DNA of 64,000 nucleotides. Source: Sulfurimonas sp. (lineage in GTDB: Bacteria > Campylobacterota > Campylobacteria > Campylobacterales > Sulfurimonadaceae). The DNA is taken from NCBI GenBank assembly GCA_030949825.1, contig JAUZSC010000007.1, positions 62,001-126,000 of the forward strand, given 5' to 3'. Made by a program: the position numbers and the translations under genes. Below are positions 26,548 through 35,447 of the stretch, piece by piece (position 1 is the first letter of the stretch; every line of letters starts with the position of its first letter). The notes under the pieces were generated by a model. The model had not been told where the DNA came from. It saw only the letters and a program-made list of their open reading frames with translations, and did not search any database.

Positions 26548-27043
26548 ACTTTTGAAGTTTGGGAGCAATAACTGCCTGACAATACCCTTGATTTTCATTT
26601 AATCTATAATAATTCTGATGATAAGCCTCCGCTGGATAAACCTCACCTAAAGTACTTACTTCAGTTACTATAGTGTCTGTAAAATCTTTTTGTCTTTTAC
26701 TTATAAAACTCACTATTTCTTCTTGCATAGCTTCACTTTCATAGTAAATAACAGAGCGGTATTGCGTTCCTCTATCTGCACCCTGTTGGTTGAGAGTAGT
26801 AGGATTATGAATCTCAAAAAATATATCGAGTAAGTTATCTAAACCAATACTATCCGCATCATAAAGTATATCTATTATCTCAGCATGACCCGTTGCACCT
26901 GTACAAATATTTTCATATGTTGGATTGGCTCTAAGACCTCCAGTATATCCACTTACTGCAGATAAAACACCTTTGACATTTAAAAAAACTGCCTCAACAC
27001 ACCAAAAACATCCACCACCCAATACCAATCTACTTCGCTTCAT
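26516..27043 (-). CDS. msrA: Peptide methionine-S-sulfoxide reductase
   Basis: This 175-residue enzyme carries the MsrA active site GGCFWCVEA at residues 10-18, whose first Cys attacks the sulfoxide. TGATGHAE and DRGTQYRSVIYY are also diagnostic. It repairs the S-epimer of oxidised methionine, using thioredoxin. There is no MsrB domain. It is transcribed towards the AMMECR1-like gene and overlaps its end. There is no signal peptide, so it is cytoplasmic. Confidence 0.95.
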   Translation of the reverse strand: MKRSRLVLGGGCFWCVEAVFLNVKGVLSAVSGYTGGLRANPTYENICTGATGHAEIIDILYDADSIGLDNLLDIFFEIHNPTTLNQQGADRGTQYRSVIYYESEAMQEEIVSFISKRQKDFTDTIVTEVSTLGEVYPAEAYHQNYYRLNENQGYCQAVIAPKLQKFMTKFPSLLE

Positions 27044-27199
27044 TGCTAAAATCCTTTAAATTTTTGTCCAATTATTACACAAAAATAGATGTATTGCTTG
27101 TATAAAAGTCTTTAAAATTAAAAGTTAAGAAAATTTATAACTTATATACACTATGATGGGAGTTCTTTAAATACAAGACTATGCTCACAAGGGAAACAA

Positions 27200-27931
27200 A
27201 TGAAAAAATTTACATTATTCTATTTAGTTCTAACGAGCCTAACAGCTATTGCAGCTGAATTTGCATACATTCAACCTATCTCAGTAGAAACTGAGACCGT
27301 ATCTGCTAAAACTTTTGTAGAAGATGACGATAAAGATTCAATAGTAAATAAGCTAGATAAATGCTTAAATACTCCTCTGAATACAAAAGTAGATATGAGA
27401 GGTTGTAAACTTTACCTTGATGACGACAAGGACGGAGTCTCTAACAGAGATGACAAATGTCCAAAAACGAGAAGTGGTGTTAGCGTAAATACAGATGGCT
27501 GTGAACCAGATGCAGATGCAGATGGTGTCATTGACGAAAAAGACGAATGTCCAAATACTAGTAAAGAATTTATTGTTGACAACACAGGCTGTCCACAAAC
27601 TGCAGTTTTAAAAATCGAATTTGCAAGTGGCGACTATAAAATACTTGCAAAAAGTAATTCTAAAATTGAAGAATTTGCTGATTTTCTTCAGCAAAACGAT
27701 GGCTATCAAGTTATTATTTATGGATACACAGACAACTTAGGTCAAGACACTAGAAACAATCAACTCTCTCGAGATAGAGCGCGTGCTGTTATGAATGCAC
27801 TTATAGAACATGGCGTTAATCTCACACGATTAACAGCTATAGGTTTGGGCTCGAAAAATCCTGTCGCAGATAATGCTACAAGTGAGGGTCGAATGAAAAA
27901 TCGCAGAATAGAAGTTGAACTACTTCAATAA
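27200..27931 (+). CDS. OmpA-family protein with thrombospondin type 3 repeats
   Basis: This 243-residue exported protein has an N-terminal signal (KKFTLFYLVLTSLTAIAAE). Asp-rich calcium-binding TSP3 repeats follow at about residues 44-125 (DDDKDSIVNKLDKC, DDDKDGVSNRDDKC, DADGVIDEKDEC). A C-terminal OmpA/MotB peptidoglycan-binding domain has YGYTDNLG and NRRIEVELL. There is no beta-barrel, so it is probably periplasmic or an outer-membrane lipoprotein-like linker to the cell wall. An AAGGGAAAC RBS lies upstream. The next gene starts 20 bases later. A longer OmpA relative is at 45074. Confidence 0.87.
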   Translation: MKKFTLFYLVLTSLTAIAAEFAYIQPISVETETVSAKTFVEDDDKDSIVNKLDKCLNTPLNTKVDMRGCKLYLDDDKDGVSNRDDKCPKTRSGVSVNTDGCEPDADADGVIDEKDECPNTSKEFIVDNTGCPQTAVLKIEFASGDYKILAKSNSKIEEFADFLQQNDGYQVIIYGYTDNLGQDTRNNQLSRDRARAVMNALIEHGVNLTRLTAIGLGSKNPVADNATSEGRMKNRRIEVELLQ

Positions 27932-27950
27932 ATTACATTTAGGAAGACAA

Positions 27951-29089
27951 ATGACACAAATAAATATATTAAAAACAACATTACTTATAATCTTAAGTTT
28001 AAGTTCGTTACATGCAGAGGAAGTAGTTAAAGAGAATAATGCAACTATAGTTCCTGCACAAACAGTTCCACAAGAAGCAATAGCAGTTATCGTAGTTAAA
28101 GAAAAGATTCAAGATGCTAATGATATAACAATCACTATGCCTCCTATTCCAGTTGTGCCAGTTGCAACAACAAAGGTTCCAAAATTAATAATTTTAGACG
28201 CGCGGGGTAATCTTGTTGAAAAAGACTCTATGGATTCATACTATAAAAAAGAAGAGGTTATTTTTTCAAAAAATGTTGCTCCTGCAAAATTTAATAGATC
28301 CTATGGACAAAAAACAGAAAAAGTACTTGTTGGTGACATAAGCAATGGAAGAGTCGCTGCTTATCTACATACTGATTTTATGAGCGTAAAAGAGGTGGAA
28401 GAAAAACTTAAAACTGCGGGCTTTGATATACTCGATTCATTTAAAGTAGATAAAAAAGGAACTGCTACTTCTATTGTTTTTACAAATGCTGCCATGCAAA
28501 AAGGGGCAAGCCAAGCACAAAGAGGCTTTGCTGCATCTATGCGTATAACAGTTGATAAGAAAAACAAACTTTTATCTATTTCCAACCCTATTTATCTTAT
28601 GAAAGCATTCATGCAAGAAGAATACGATAAAGAATTAGCACAAGCGACATTAAAAACTCTAAGAGATACATTTTCTACTCTAAAAAATTCAAAAGAACTT
28701 GTAAAGTTTAATGTACTTGCCAGATTTCAATTTATGGAGAATATGCCCTATTATCAAGATATGAAAGTTGTTTCAGAGGCTACAAATGAAGAACTTCTTA
28801 AAAAGTTAAGAAATCTAAGCAAGTGGTGTTTGAGCAGCATCTCGATAACGGAAGTATTCTTCTTGGTGTAAAACTCAAAAAAAGAACAAGTAAGTTTGTT
28901 AAAAAAACAGGTTATCAAAATGCAGGGCTTCTCCCCTACCCTGTTCTTATAGAAAAAGGCAAAGCTTATATATTAGCACCTCAATACTACATTGCTATTA
29001 TGTACCCAGATCTTAAAATGGGTCAGTTTATGAAAATTTCTACGGTTCCTGGTGCTATTGCAAAAGATATAGATAGAATTTTTCGTTAA
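27951..29089 (+). pseudogene. Exported protein of unknown function, one frameshift
   Basis: An ATG at 27951 with an AGGAAG RBS starts a signal peptide (INILKTTLLIILSLSSLHAEE). A low-complexity Pro/Val-rich stretch and a folded region (YLHTDFMSVKEVEEKL) follow. The frame changes near 28822. Adding one A gives NLSKVVFEQHLDNGSILLG and continues to the stop at 29089, for about 379 residues in all. The C-terminal half (SRSYGQ to FMKISTVPGAIAKDI) looks like a conserved globular domain in which a small ligand might bind. I do not recognise the family. It follows the OmpA-like gene and precedes a methyltransferase. Confidence 0.6.
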
Positions 29090-29103
29090 CCTCTGTAAAC
29101 ACA

Positions 29104-29682
29104 ATGCCTCGTATCGATAGCAAAAAGTTTTACCTTAGTGCTATTGATAAGCATGGGCTAAGTCCTCAAGGTGTCAATTGGATTTCACAAGAAACACAAG
29201 ACCTTCGCTTTAAAATACTTTTAGAACTTCTTCCCACAAATATAAACACACTCGTAGATGCTGGTTGTGGTTTTGCTGACTTTTATATGTATCTTCAAAA
29301 TACACAACATTGTATAAAAAAATATATTGGTATCGATTCTCTCGCAGCCATGTGCACTATAGCCGTCCAAGAGACTAGCCAAGAAATTATACAAGCCGAT
29401 ATTACTAAAGATGCCTTACCTCAAGCAGACTACTATGTGTGTAGCGGTGCTATGAATATTTTAAATCCCTTTGAAGCACATCTCTTTATAAGAAATTGTT
29501 TCAAAGCATCTAGCAAGGCTTTTATATTTAATACTCTCTATGGAGATAAGCAAAGTAATACATATAACTACATGAGCATGGCTCAAATACAAGCTATTGC
29601 TAAAGACCTTCATGTAAAACGCCTCGAGATAAAAGATAACTATATGAAAAACGATATCACAGTAGCTTTCTTTCATGTGTAG
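29104..29682 (+). CDS. Class I SAM-dependent methyltransferase
   Basis: This 192-residue protein has motif I TLVDAGCGFADFY, an acidic IGIDSL and a CSGAMNILNPFE motif IV region, as in small Rossmann methyltransferases. The substrate is unknown. It overlaps the start of the asparagine synthase gene by 8 bases and probably shares its transcript. There is no signal peptide. Related stand-alone methyltransferases are common beside asnB-like genes in this phylum, but I cannot assign a role. Confidence 0.72.
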   Translation: MPRIDSKKFYLSAIDKHGLSPQGVNWISQETQDLRFKILLELLPTNINTLVDAGCGFADFYMYLQNTQHCIKKYIGIDSLAAMCTIAVQETSQEIIQADITKDALPQADYYVCSGAMNILNPFEAHLFIRNCFKASSKAFIFNTLYGDKQSNTYNYMSMAQIQAIAKDLHVKRLEIKDNYMKNDITVAFFHV

Positions 29683-31486
29683 TGTTTTTGGAATTTTAGG
29701 CAACTACGATGAGACACAAGCAAGATATGCATTATCTAAGCTCTCCCATCGTGGTCCTGATTATTGTAGAATCACTCAAGAACAAGAACTCTTTTTTGCA
29801 CACCATAGACTCAGCATACAAAACACAAAAAATAAAACGGATCAACCCTTACGCTATAAAAATATTCTTTTATCCTTTAATGGAGAAATTTATAATTTCT
29901 TAGAACTCAAAGAAATTTTAAAAAAAGATTTTGATTTCAAGACAGATGCTGAGAGTGAGATTCTTCTCGCTGCTTATCTCAAATGGGGTGTTCATTTTGT
30001 ATCGCATCTTCGTGGTATGTTCGCTATTGCCATTCTTGATACTAAAAAACTTTACCTTTTTCGTGACCGACTAGGTAAAAAGCCACTCTTTTACCTCCAT
30101 GAGACTAGCTTCATCTTTGCATCTGAGATAAAAGCACTTGTTCCCTTTTTAAAGAAAAAAGAGATGAATGAGGATGCATTACTTTCATACCTTTCATATC
30201 TAGCCCCAACTGCCCCACATACATTTTTTAAAGGCATTCAAAAATTAGCTTCGGGAGAATACCTTACATTTAACCTCCAAACAAAGAAAATTCAAACACA
30301 AGTATATTTTGATTTACTAGATGCTAGTCCCAACTTAATTACATCTAGAGATGAAGCGATCAGTAAACTTGAGTCATTGCTCAAAGAGTCCATCGATATC
30401 CGTCTTCACTCTGATGTGCCTATGGCTTCTCTTCTCTCAGGAGGTATTGACAGCGCCACTATTAATGCCTATGCACTAAAACAAAACATTAACTTACCTA
30501 GCTATACTATTGGTTATGATGGCTATTCAAAATATGACGAGAGAGAAAATGCAAGGGAAAGTGCCAAAATTTTAGGCTTACAAAATAAAGAAATAATAAT
30601 CTCTCAAAGTGATTTTATAAATACCAGTGCTGAAGTTTTAGATAGCCTTGATGAACCACTTAATGACCCAGCATCTATACCCTTGTACATCCTGTTCAAA
30701 AACATATCTCAAGATGGATATAAAGTTGTTTTAAGTGGCGAGGGAAGTGATGAACTTTTCTTAGGCTACAGACAATATTTTGAGTTCTTAGATATTCAAA
30801 GAGCATCTGCATTAAAACATAAAAATTGGCTAAAAAATTATTTTAAAGCTAATTATTCACACAATAGAGAATGGGAGTACTATAAAAGAATTTTTAACGA
30901 TACCCTCCTTTTTCGTAGCTCTGCAGAAAACTTCACTGACCTACAAAAGAACAATCTTATGAAAAAAAACATAAAAGACAATCAAGCCTTGCACTATATA
31001 CAAGGCTACCGTGATATCTTTAATAAATCAGCGCATACTGATGAAAGTACATGGTACAGCTACATTGATTTGAAACTTTACCAAGCGGAATATTTTCTAA
31101 CAAAACTTGACCGTGTAAGTATGGCACATTCCGTAGAATCAAGAACGCCTTTTTTAGACCATAAACTTGTGTCTACTGTATTTAGTATTTCGCCACATTT
31201 ACGATACGAAGATGAAGTAACAAAATCTTTACTCAAAGAAATCGTACATCCTCTCCTTGGTAATAAGATAATTCAAAGAAAAAAGAAAGGTTTTTCAAGC
31301 CCTTATATGGAATACCTTATTGATGCGAACAAACTTTTACTCATTAAAAGCGTAAACAAACAAACAAATCTTTTCAAGCCAAAGGAATTAGATCAGTTCT
31401 TGTCCGGTGCAAAAAAAGGAGTATTCAAGCAACATATCTGGGGCTTATATGTATTATCAGTTTGGATAAGCAAACACTTACTTTAA
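29675..31486 (+). CDS. asnB: Glutamine-hydrolysing asparagine synthase
   Basis: This 603-residue enzyme starts MCSVFGILG, where Cys2 (after Met removal) is the class II glutaminase nucleophile. HRGPD and SFNGEIYN complete that domain. The synthase domain has the ATP-binding PP-loop SLLSGGIDSA near residue 255, SGEGSDELFLGY and the late SRTPFLDHKLV. It makes asparagine from aspartate, ATP and glutamine. Some relatives act in cell-surface sugar biosynthesis, but nothing nearby supports that here. It overlaps the methyltransferase gene by 8 bases. The ORF is intact. Confidence 0.92.
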   Translation: MCSVFGILGNYDETQARYALSKLSHRGPDYCRITQEQELFFAHHRLSIQNTKNKTDQPLRYKNILLSFNGEIYNFLELKEILKKDFDFKTDAESEILLAAYLKWGVHFVSHLRGMFAIAILDTKKLYLFRDRLGKKPLFYLHETSFIFASEIKALVPFLKKKEMNEDALLSYLSYLAPTAPHTFFKGIQKLASGEYLTFNLQTKKIQTQVYFDLLDASPNLITSRDEAISKLESLLKESIDIRLHSDVPMASLLSGGIDSATINAYALKQNINLPSYTIGYDGYSKYDERENARESAKILGLQNKEIIISQSDFINTSAEVLDSLDEPLNDPASIPLYILFKNISQDGYKVVLSGEGSDELFLGYRQYFEFLDIQRASALKHKNWLKNYFKANYSHNREWEYYKRIFNDTLLFRSSAENFTDLQKNNLMKKNIKDNQALHYIQGYRDIFNKSAHTDESTWYSYIDLKLYQAEYFLTKLDRVSMAHSVESRTPFLDHKLVSTVFSISPHLRYEDEVTKSLLKEIVHPLLGNKIIQRKKKGFSSPYMEYLIDANKLLLIKSVNKQTNLFKPKELDQFLSGAKKGVFKQHIWGLYVLSVWISKHLL

Positions 31487-31825
31487 AGACTGGCAAAATT
31501 TTCAACTTGTTACTTTTTGACATTGTCACCTAAATATTTGAAAATTTACAATAGCCTGCTTTTAGTAAATCTAAATATCCCTCTCTCTTCTCAAAAAACA
31601 CCTTTAAAAGCCTACTATTAGGGGTTAAAATAATTTTGTGATACTAATTTGACAACTTAAGCCTTTATTAATATAGCTTCAACTTATTATCAATAAAAGT
31701 TATGGTAATTTTCATTAAAATTAGTATAATTATTTAAGTTTAGATTAATCTCATAGCTTGTAATATTTTTGCAGTCCGAAAATCTAAACTGATTTTTGAA
31801 ACATAACACAATTCAAGGGGAAAAA
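31487..31825 (+). promoter_or_regulatory. Upstream region of the fccB-like operon with a 5' leader stem
   Basis: This 339-base gap has no gene. A TATAAT box lies at 31725-31730. The sequence expected to begin the RNA, AGTTTAGATT (31737-31746), pairs perfectly with AATCTAAACT (31781-31790). The mRNA would therefore start with a 10-bp stem, a known way to stabilise abundant transcripts. An AAGGGGAAAAA RBS precedes the ATG at 31826. The -35 region is weak, which is usual in Campylobacterota. The rest is AT-rich spacer. Confidence 0.5.
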
Positions 31826-33223
31826 ATGAATATGAATCGTAGAGACGCGTTAAAAGTAGGAGCAGTGAGTGTAGCTGCAGTAGCAGCAACAACAATAAGT
31901 GGTTGTGCAGAGACTGGTACAGCTGGTGCAGCTGCAGGTGGTAAAATGTTAGGTCATCATAAGGTACTTATCATCGGTGGTGGTATGGGTGGACTTACAG
32001 TTGCTAACAACTTAAAGAAAATTGATAAAAACTTTGATGTAGCAATTATTGAAAAAAATGACACTTTTATGGCTTGTCCAGTTTCTAATACTTACTTAGG
32101 TAAATTAGAAGGTATGAACCTAGGTACATTCGTATTTGATTATGCTGCACCAGTTGAAAAATATGGTTATGGTATGTTAAAATCAGAAGTAATCGCTATT
32201 GACCGTGCTGCTAAAGTTGTTACTACAGCTGCTGGTAGAGTTGGTTATGATATTTTAGTATTATCTCCAGGTATTGCTTACAACTACGAAGGTCAATTCC
32301 CAACTTGGTCAAAAGCACACGCTGCCGAAGTTAAAAGAGCTTGTCCTCCTGCAATGATTTCAGGTGGTGAACATGTTGCTTTAGAGCGTCAACTTAAAAA
32401 CATGGATGATGGTGATGTTATTATCGCTGCTCCATTTGGTAAATTCCGTTGTCCTCCAGCTCCGTATGAAAGAGCAGCAATGATCGCTGAATTTATGAGA
32501 AAAGAAGACATTCAAGGTAAAGTATATGTACTTGTTCCAGGTGCTAAATTTGCTAAAATGGCTGCATTCAAAGAATCTGCTAAAGACATTTATGGTGATA
32601 AAATCGTATATGTTCACCATGCAAAAGTTGATGATGTTGATGTTAAAGGTAAAACTGTACACTTCACTCAAATGGTACCATCAGGTAAAAAAGATGAAGA
32701 TGGCGATATGATTATGAAAGCTGTTAAAAAATCTCATAAATACCAAGTTTGTAACTTAATCGTTAATCACAAATCATCTCCAGTAGTTCAAATGGCAACA
32801 TTACAAACAACTGCAGACGCATTCAAAAAAGTTAAAATGGCTGGTTGTACTTTCCAAACTGCAACAGACAAAGATGTTTATGCTGTTGGTGATATTGTTG
32901 GTCACGCTATTCCTCCATCAGGTCAAACTGCTGTATGGGCTGGTAAACAATGTGCACTTGAAATTGCTCACCGTTTACATGGTAAGTCTTATACTCTTGG
33001 TGTTAAAACTACTCCTGTTAAAGCTGCAAATGTATGTTTTTCAATGGTTGGTGGTGCTCCTGAAGAAGGAATTATGGTTACTCACGACTTTAGCTGGACT
33101 GGTGCTGTTATCAAAGGTAAAGGTCATGTTCCTAAAGCTCCAAGTGGTAAATTCCGTTCTAAAAATACTGCAAAAGCTCTTCGTGACTGGTACCGTGGTA
33201 TCACAAGTGACTTATTCGCTTAA
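31826..33223 (+). CDS. fccB: Flavocytochrome c sulfide dehydrogenase flavoprotein-like subunit, Tat-exported
   Basis: This is a two-dinucleotide-domain flavoprotein of about 465 residues. The preferred start is the ATG after AAGGGG, giving a twin-arginine signal (MNRRDALKVG) with a Cys near its end. FAD binding is shown by VLIIGGGMGGL and VYAVGDIVG. ACPVSN holds the Cys expected to bind FAD covalently, and RCPPAPYERAAM matches the FccB signature with the second redox Cys. It would oxidise sulfide in the periplasm and pass electrons to a cytochrome. Codon usage is strongly biased (GGT, GCT), suggesting high expression. A Rieske protein and a cytochrome follow in place of a diheme FccA. Confidence 0.85.
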   Translation: MNMNRRDALKVGAVSVAAVAATTISGCAETGTAGAAAGGKMLGHHKVLIIGGGMGGLTVANNLKKIDKNFDVAIIEKNDTFMACPVSNTYLGKLEGMNLGTFVFDYAAPVEKYGYGMLKSEVIAIDRAAKVVTTAAGRVGYDILVLSPGIAYNYEGQFPTWSKAHAAEVKRACPPAMISGGEHVALERQLKNMDDGDVIIAAPFGKFRCPPAPYERAAMIAEFMRKEDIQGKVYVLVPGAKFAKMAAFKESAKDIYGDKIVYVHHAKVDDVDVKGKTVHFTQMVPSGKKDEDGDMIMKAVKKSHKYQVCNLIVNHKSSPVVQMATLQTTADAFKKVKMAGCTFQTATDKDVYAVGDIVGHAIPPSGQTAVWAGKQCALEIAHRLHGKSYTLGVKTTPVKAANVCFSMVGGAPEEGIMVTHDFSWTGAVIKGKGHVPKAPSGKFRSKNTAKALRDWYRGITSDLFA

Positions 33224-33244
33224 TCTCGACTCCTACAAAACTTT

Positions 33245-33268
33245 AAAGAAGGCGCTTATGCCTTCTTT
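33245..33268 (+). terminator. Stem-loop after the fccB-like gene
   Basis: AAAGAAGGC and GCCTTCTTT form a perfect 9-bp stem with a 6-base loop, 22 bases after the stop. The T-rich 3' arm gives a partial intrinsic terminator. It may cut the transcript so that the flavoprotein is made in excess over the Rieske and cytochrome genes. Confidence 0.6.
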
Positions 33269-33347
33269 ACTCTAATACAAATTCTAAGTACTATTTTTAT
33301 ATTATTTAGAATTGTTATTTACAATTAAAAAACTAAAAGGAACACCC

Positions 33348-34076
33348 ATGGAAAGAAGAAATTTTCTAAAAGTTGCTGGTGCAACTGGAGCGATGATAGC
33401 TGTTTCACCTTCAACAATTACAGGTGAATTACGCGCAAGTGATGGAGCATTATTTAGAGCCTACGAAAGAGTACAGTTAACAGATGCTGAGGGAAATCCT
33501 TTAAAAACTTCTGCATTAAAAAAAGAAGAAAACTATGTTTTTAATTATCCTCTTGTTGCTACGCCTGCTATATTACTAGACTTGCCAGAAGCTACACAAA
33601 AAGATGTTGAGCTCTTATCTGAAGATGGTGAAAAATATATCTGGAAAGGTGGCACAGGTTCAAAAGGAACTATAGTTGCATATGTTGCGATATGTGCACA
33701 CCAAATGGCGCACCCTACACCTGATGATAGTTTTATTCAGTACTGTAAAAAAGGTGAATCAGGTGTATTTGCTGATAAAGCTGGAATTATTTGTTCATCA
33801 CATATGGCTTTTTATGACACTGGATCTGGATGTAAGCGAGCAGAAGGTAGTCCTGCAACTGAACCTTTAGCGGCTATTGTTCTTGAAATAGCCCAAGATG
33901 ATACTATCTGGGCTGTTGGTGTTTTAGGACCTGAGAGATTTAAAAGCTATTTAAAAGTTTTCAAACCAGAGATGAAAAAATACTATGGTGGAAAAAGAAA
34001 AGCTAAAAAGCAAACAACTGGAACTGCTACAACCCTAGCACTTAAAGATTACACTAAAGAAATAATCATATACTAA
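33348..34076 (+). CDS. Tat-exported Rieske [2Fe-2S] protein
   Basis: This is a 242-residue protein. The ATG at 33348 (MERRNFLKVAG) follows an AAAAGGAAC RBS and gives a twin-arginine signal; the track's earlier TTG is unlikely. The Rieske cluster ligands are C117-A-H119 and C149-S-S-H152. C133 and C162 could form the disulfide seen in bc1-type Rieske proteins. The fold would carry one [2Fe-2S] cluster in the periplasm. It lies between an FccB-like flavoprotein and a small cytochrome c, so it probably relays electrons between them. The C-terminal 30 residues are Lys/Thr-rich. No cytochrome b gene is nearby. Confidence 0.82.
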   Translation: MERRNFLKVAGATGAMIAVSPSTITGELRASDGALFRAYERVQLTDAEGNPLKTSALKKEENYVFNYPLVATPAILLDLPEATQKDVELLSEDGEKYIWKGGTGSKGTIVAYVAICAHQMAHPTPDDSFIQYCKKGESGVFADKAGIICSSHMAFYDTGSGCKRAEGSPATEPLAAIVLEIAQDDTIWAVGVLGPERFKSYLKVFKPEMKKYYGGKRKAKKQTTGTATTLALKDYTKEIIIY

Positions 34077-34093
34077 ACCCCAAGGATAAAAAA

Positions 34094-34510
34094 ATGAAAA
34101 AAATAATAGTAGCAATAATAGCAATCATGTTAACATCTTCTCTTTTTGCATCTGATGTAAAAGCAACAAAAGCTGAGAAAAAGCTTGCATCAGATATGCG
34201 TGTTATGCTTGACTCAATCGTAGATATGCAAAAAGCTGGTTTTTATGATGATGTTAGAGTTATCAAAAAAGCAACAGATAGACTTATAGTAAGTCTTGAT
34301 TCTCTTTTAGCAGTTGACCCTGCTTCATATTTGCCTAAAGAACAAAAACACGCTGGTAAGTTTGCTAAAAAGAGAGAAAAAATGATTCGAATGTATGCCA
34401 ATGACTTATTAGAATCTTTAGAGGCTAAACAATACGATGATGTAATCGAAAATTATAATCAAATTATTAGACAGTGCTATTCTTGCCACCTTCGCATTAG
34501 AAGAAGATAA
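34094..34510 (+). CDS. Class II-like cytochrome c, periplasmic
   Basis: This 138-residue protein has a Sec signal (KKIIVAIIAIMLTSSLFA). The single heme motif CYSCH lies close to the C-terminus (residues 128-132), as in cytochrome c' and other class II four-helix-bundle cytochromes. The body is helical and rich in Lys and Glu. It is 17 bases after the Rieske gene and in the same operon, so it may be the electron acceptor of the flavoprotein-Rieske chain. Its heme ligands cannot be told; class II types are often five-coordinate. Confidence 0.8.
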   Translation: MKKIIVAIIAIMLTSSLFASDVKATKAEKKLASDMRVMLDSIVDMQKAGFYDDVRVIKKATDRLIVSLDSLLAVDPASYLPKEQKHAGKFAKKREKMIRMYANDLLESLEAKQYDDVIENYNQIIRQCYSCHLRIRRR

Positions 34511-34548
34511 GTAGGTTTTTTCCTATTAACTATCTTCTTGTACTTGCC

Positions 34549-35385
34549 ATGCTCCTTTGGGGTGGTGGCTGGACTGCTTTAAAAATCCTTACGCTTGCTC
34601 TTCCAATGGATATTATTATATTCTGGCGTTTCTTTCTTATGTCACTTACTTTTTTACCTATTCTTTATTTTTTAAATAAGCCAATCACTCTCAATATATC
34701 AAGTATGAAATTTATACTTACAAGTTCATTTTTAAATATAGCTTTTATGATCTCTTCTTTTTTAGGAGTAAAACATGGCTATGCTGGAGCAGGTTCAGTA
34801 ATTATCACAACTTTAAGTCCAGTTATAACTTTTATACTTGTAGTTATTATATTTAGAAAAAGACTAGATAACTTACAATATATTGGACTTTTCATAGGAA
34901 TTGTGGGAGCAATTATAATTCTTCAATTAAATGATTTATCATTATTTTTTAATGGCTCAAATACTTACTTTTTATTATGTGCTCTTATTTGGGCTGGAGT
35001 TACTATTCTTTCCCAACATTCGCACAAGCATATACATCCAATCCATTACAGCTTTTTTATCTCTCTTATCGCAACTATAGCCTCTTTTACTTACGCTTAT
35101 GATTCAAATTTAGCAAGTGTGTTTGATCAGAATTTAGAATTTTGGATAGCCTTACTTTATCTTGCTGTATTAGGGCAAACATTAGCTACTACAATCTTTT
35201 TTATTGCTAGTGGAAAACTTGGTAGCGAGAAAACAAGTTCTTATATGTTTTTAGTACCAATTTTCGCATTACTAAGTGCTTGGATTGTCCTCGATGAGCC
35301 TATGGAGATACATATAATAGTCGGGGGCATATTAAGTACGATGGCCGTCGTATTTATAAATAAGAAAAGAGGTCAATTCTCTTAA
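34549..35385 (+). CDS. EamA/DMT-superfamily transporter
   Basis: This protein of at least 278 residues has about ten hydrophobic helices in two EamA repeats (MLLWGGGWTALKIL and ALIWAGVTILSQHS mark the repeat starts). YLAVLGQTLATTIFF and AWIVLDEPMEIHIIVGG are typical of the family. It probably exports a small metabolite through the inner membrane; the substrate is unknown. The open frame extends back before the ATG (INYLLVLAMLLWGG), so the real start is likely 20 or so codons upstream at a non-ATG codon or an altered ATG. It directly follows the cytochrome gene. Confidence 0.8.
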   Translation: MLLWGGGWTALKILTLALPMDIIIFWRFFLMSLTFLPILYFLNKPITLNISSMKFILTSSFLNIAFMISSFLGVKHGYAGAGSVIITTLSPVITFILVVIIFRKRLDNLQYIGLFIGIVGAIIILQLNDLSLFFNGSNTYFLLCALIWAGVTILSQHSHKHIHPIHYSFFISLIATIASFTYAYDSNLASVFDQNLEFWIALLYLAVLGQTLATTIFFIASGKLGSEKTSSYMFLVPIFALLSAWIVLDEPMEIHIIVGGILSTMAVVFINKKRGQFS

Positions 35386-35447
35386 CAAGTCTGTAATATT
35401 ATTTATTGTAATATTCTTTATAAGAAAATTATTAATTAAGGATTTAT

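Noticed and set aside
32874-33275. 133-residue ORF in another frame of the fccB-like gene
   Set aside because: It is a shadow of the strongly codon-biased flavoprotein gene; its composition (Leu/Val runs) mirrors repeated GGT/GCT codons.
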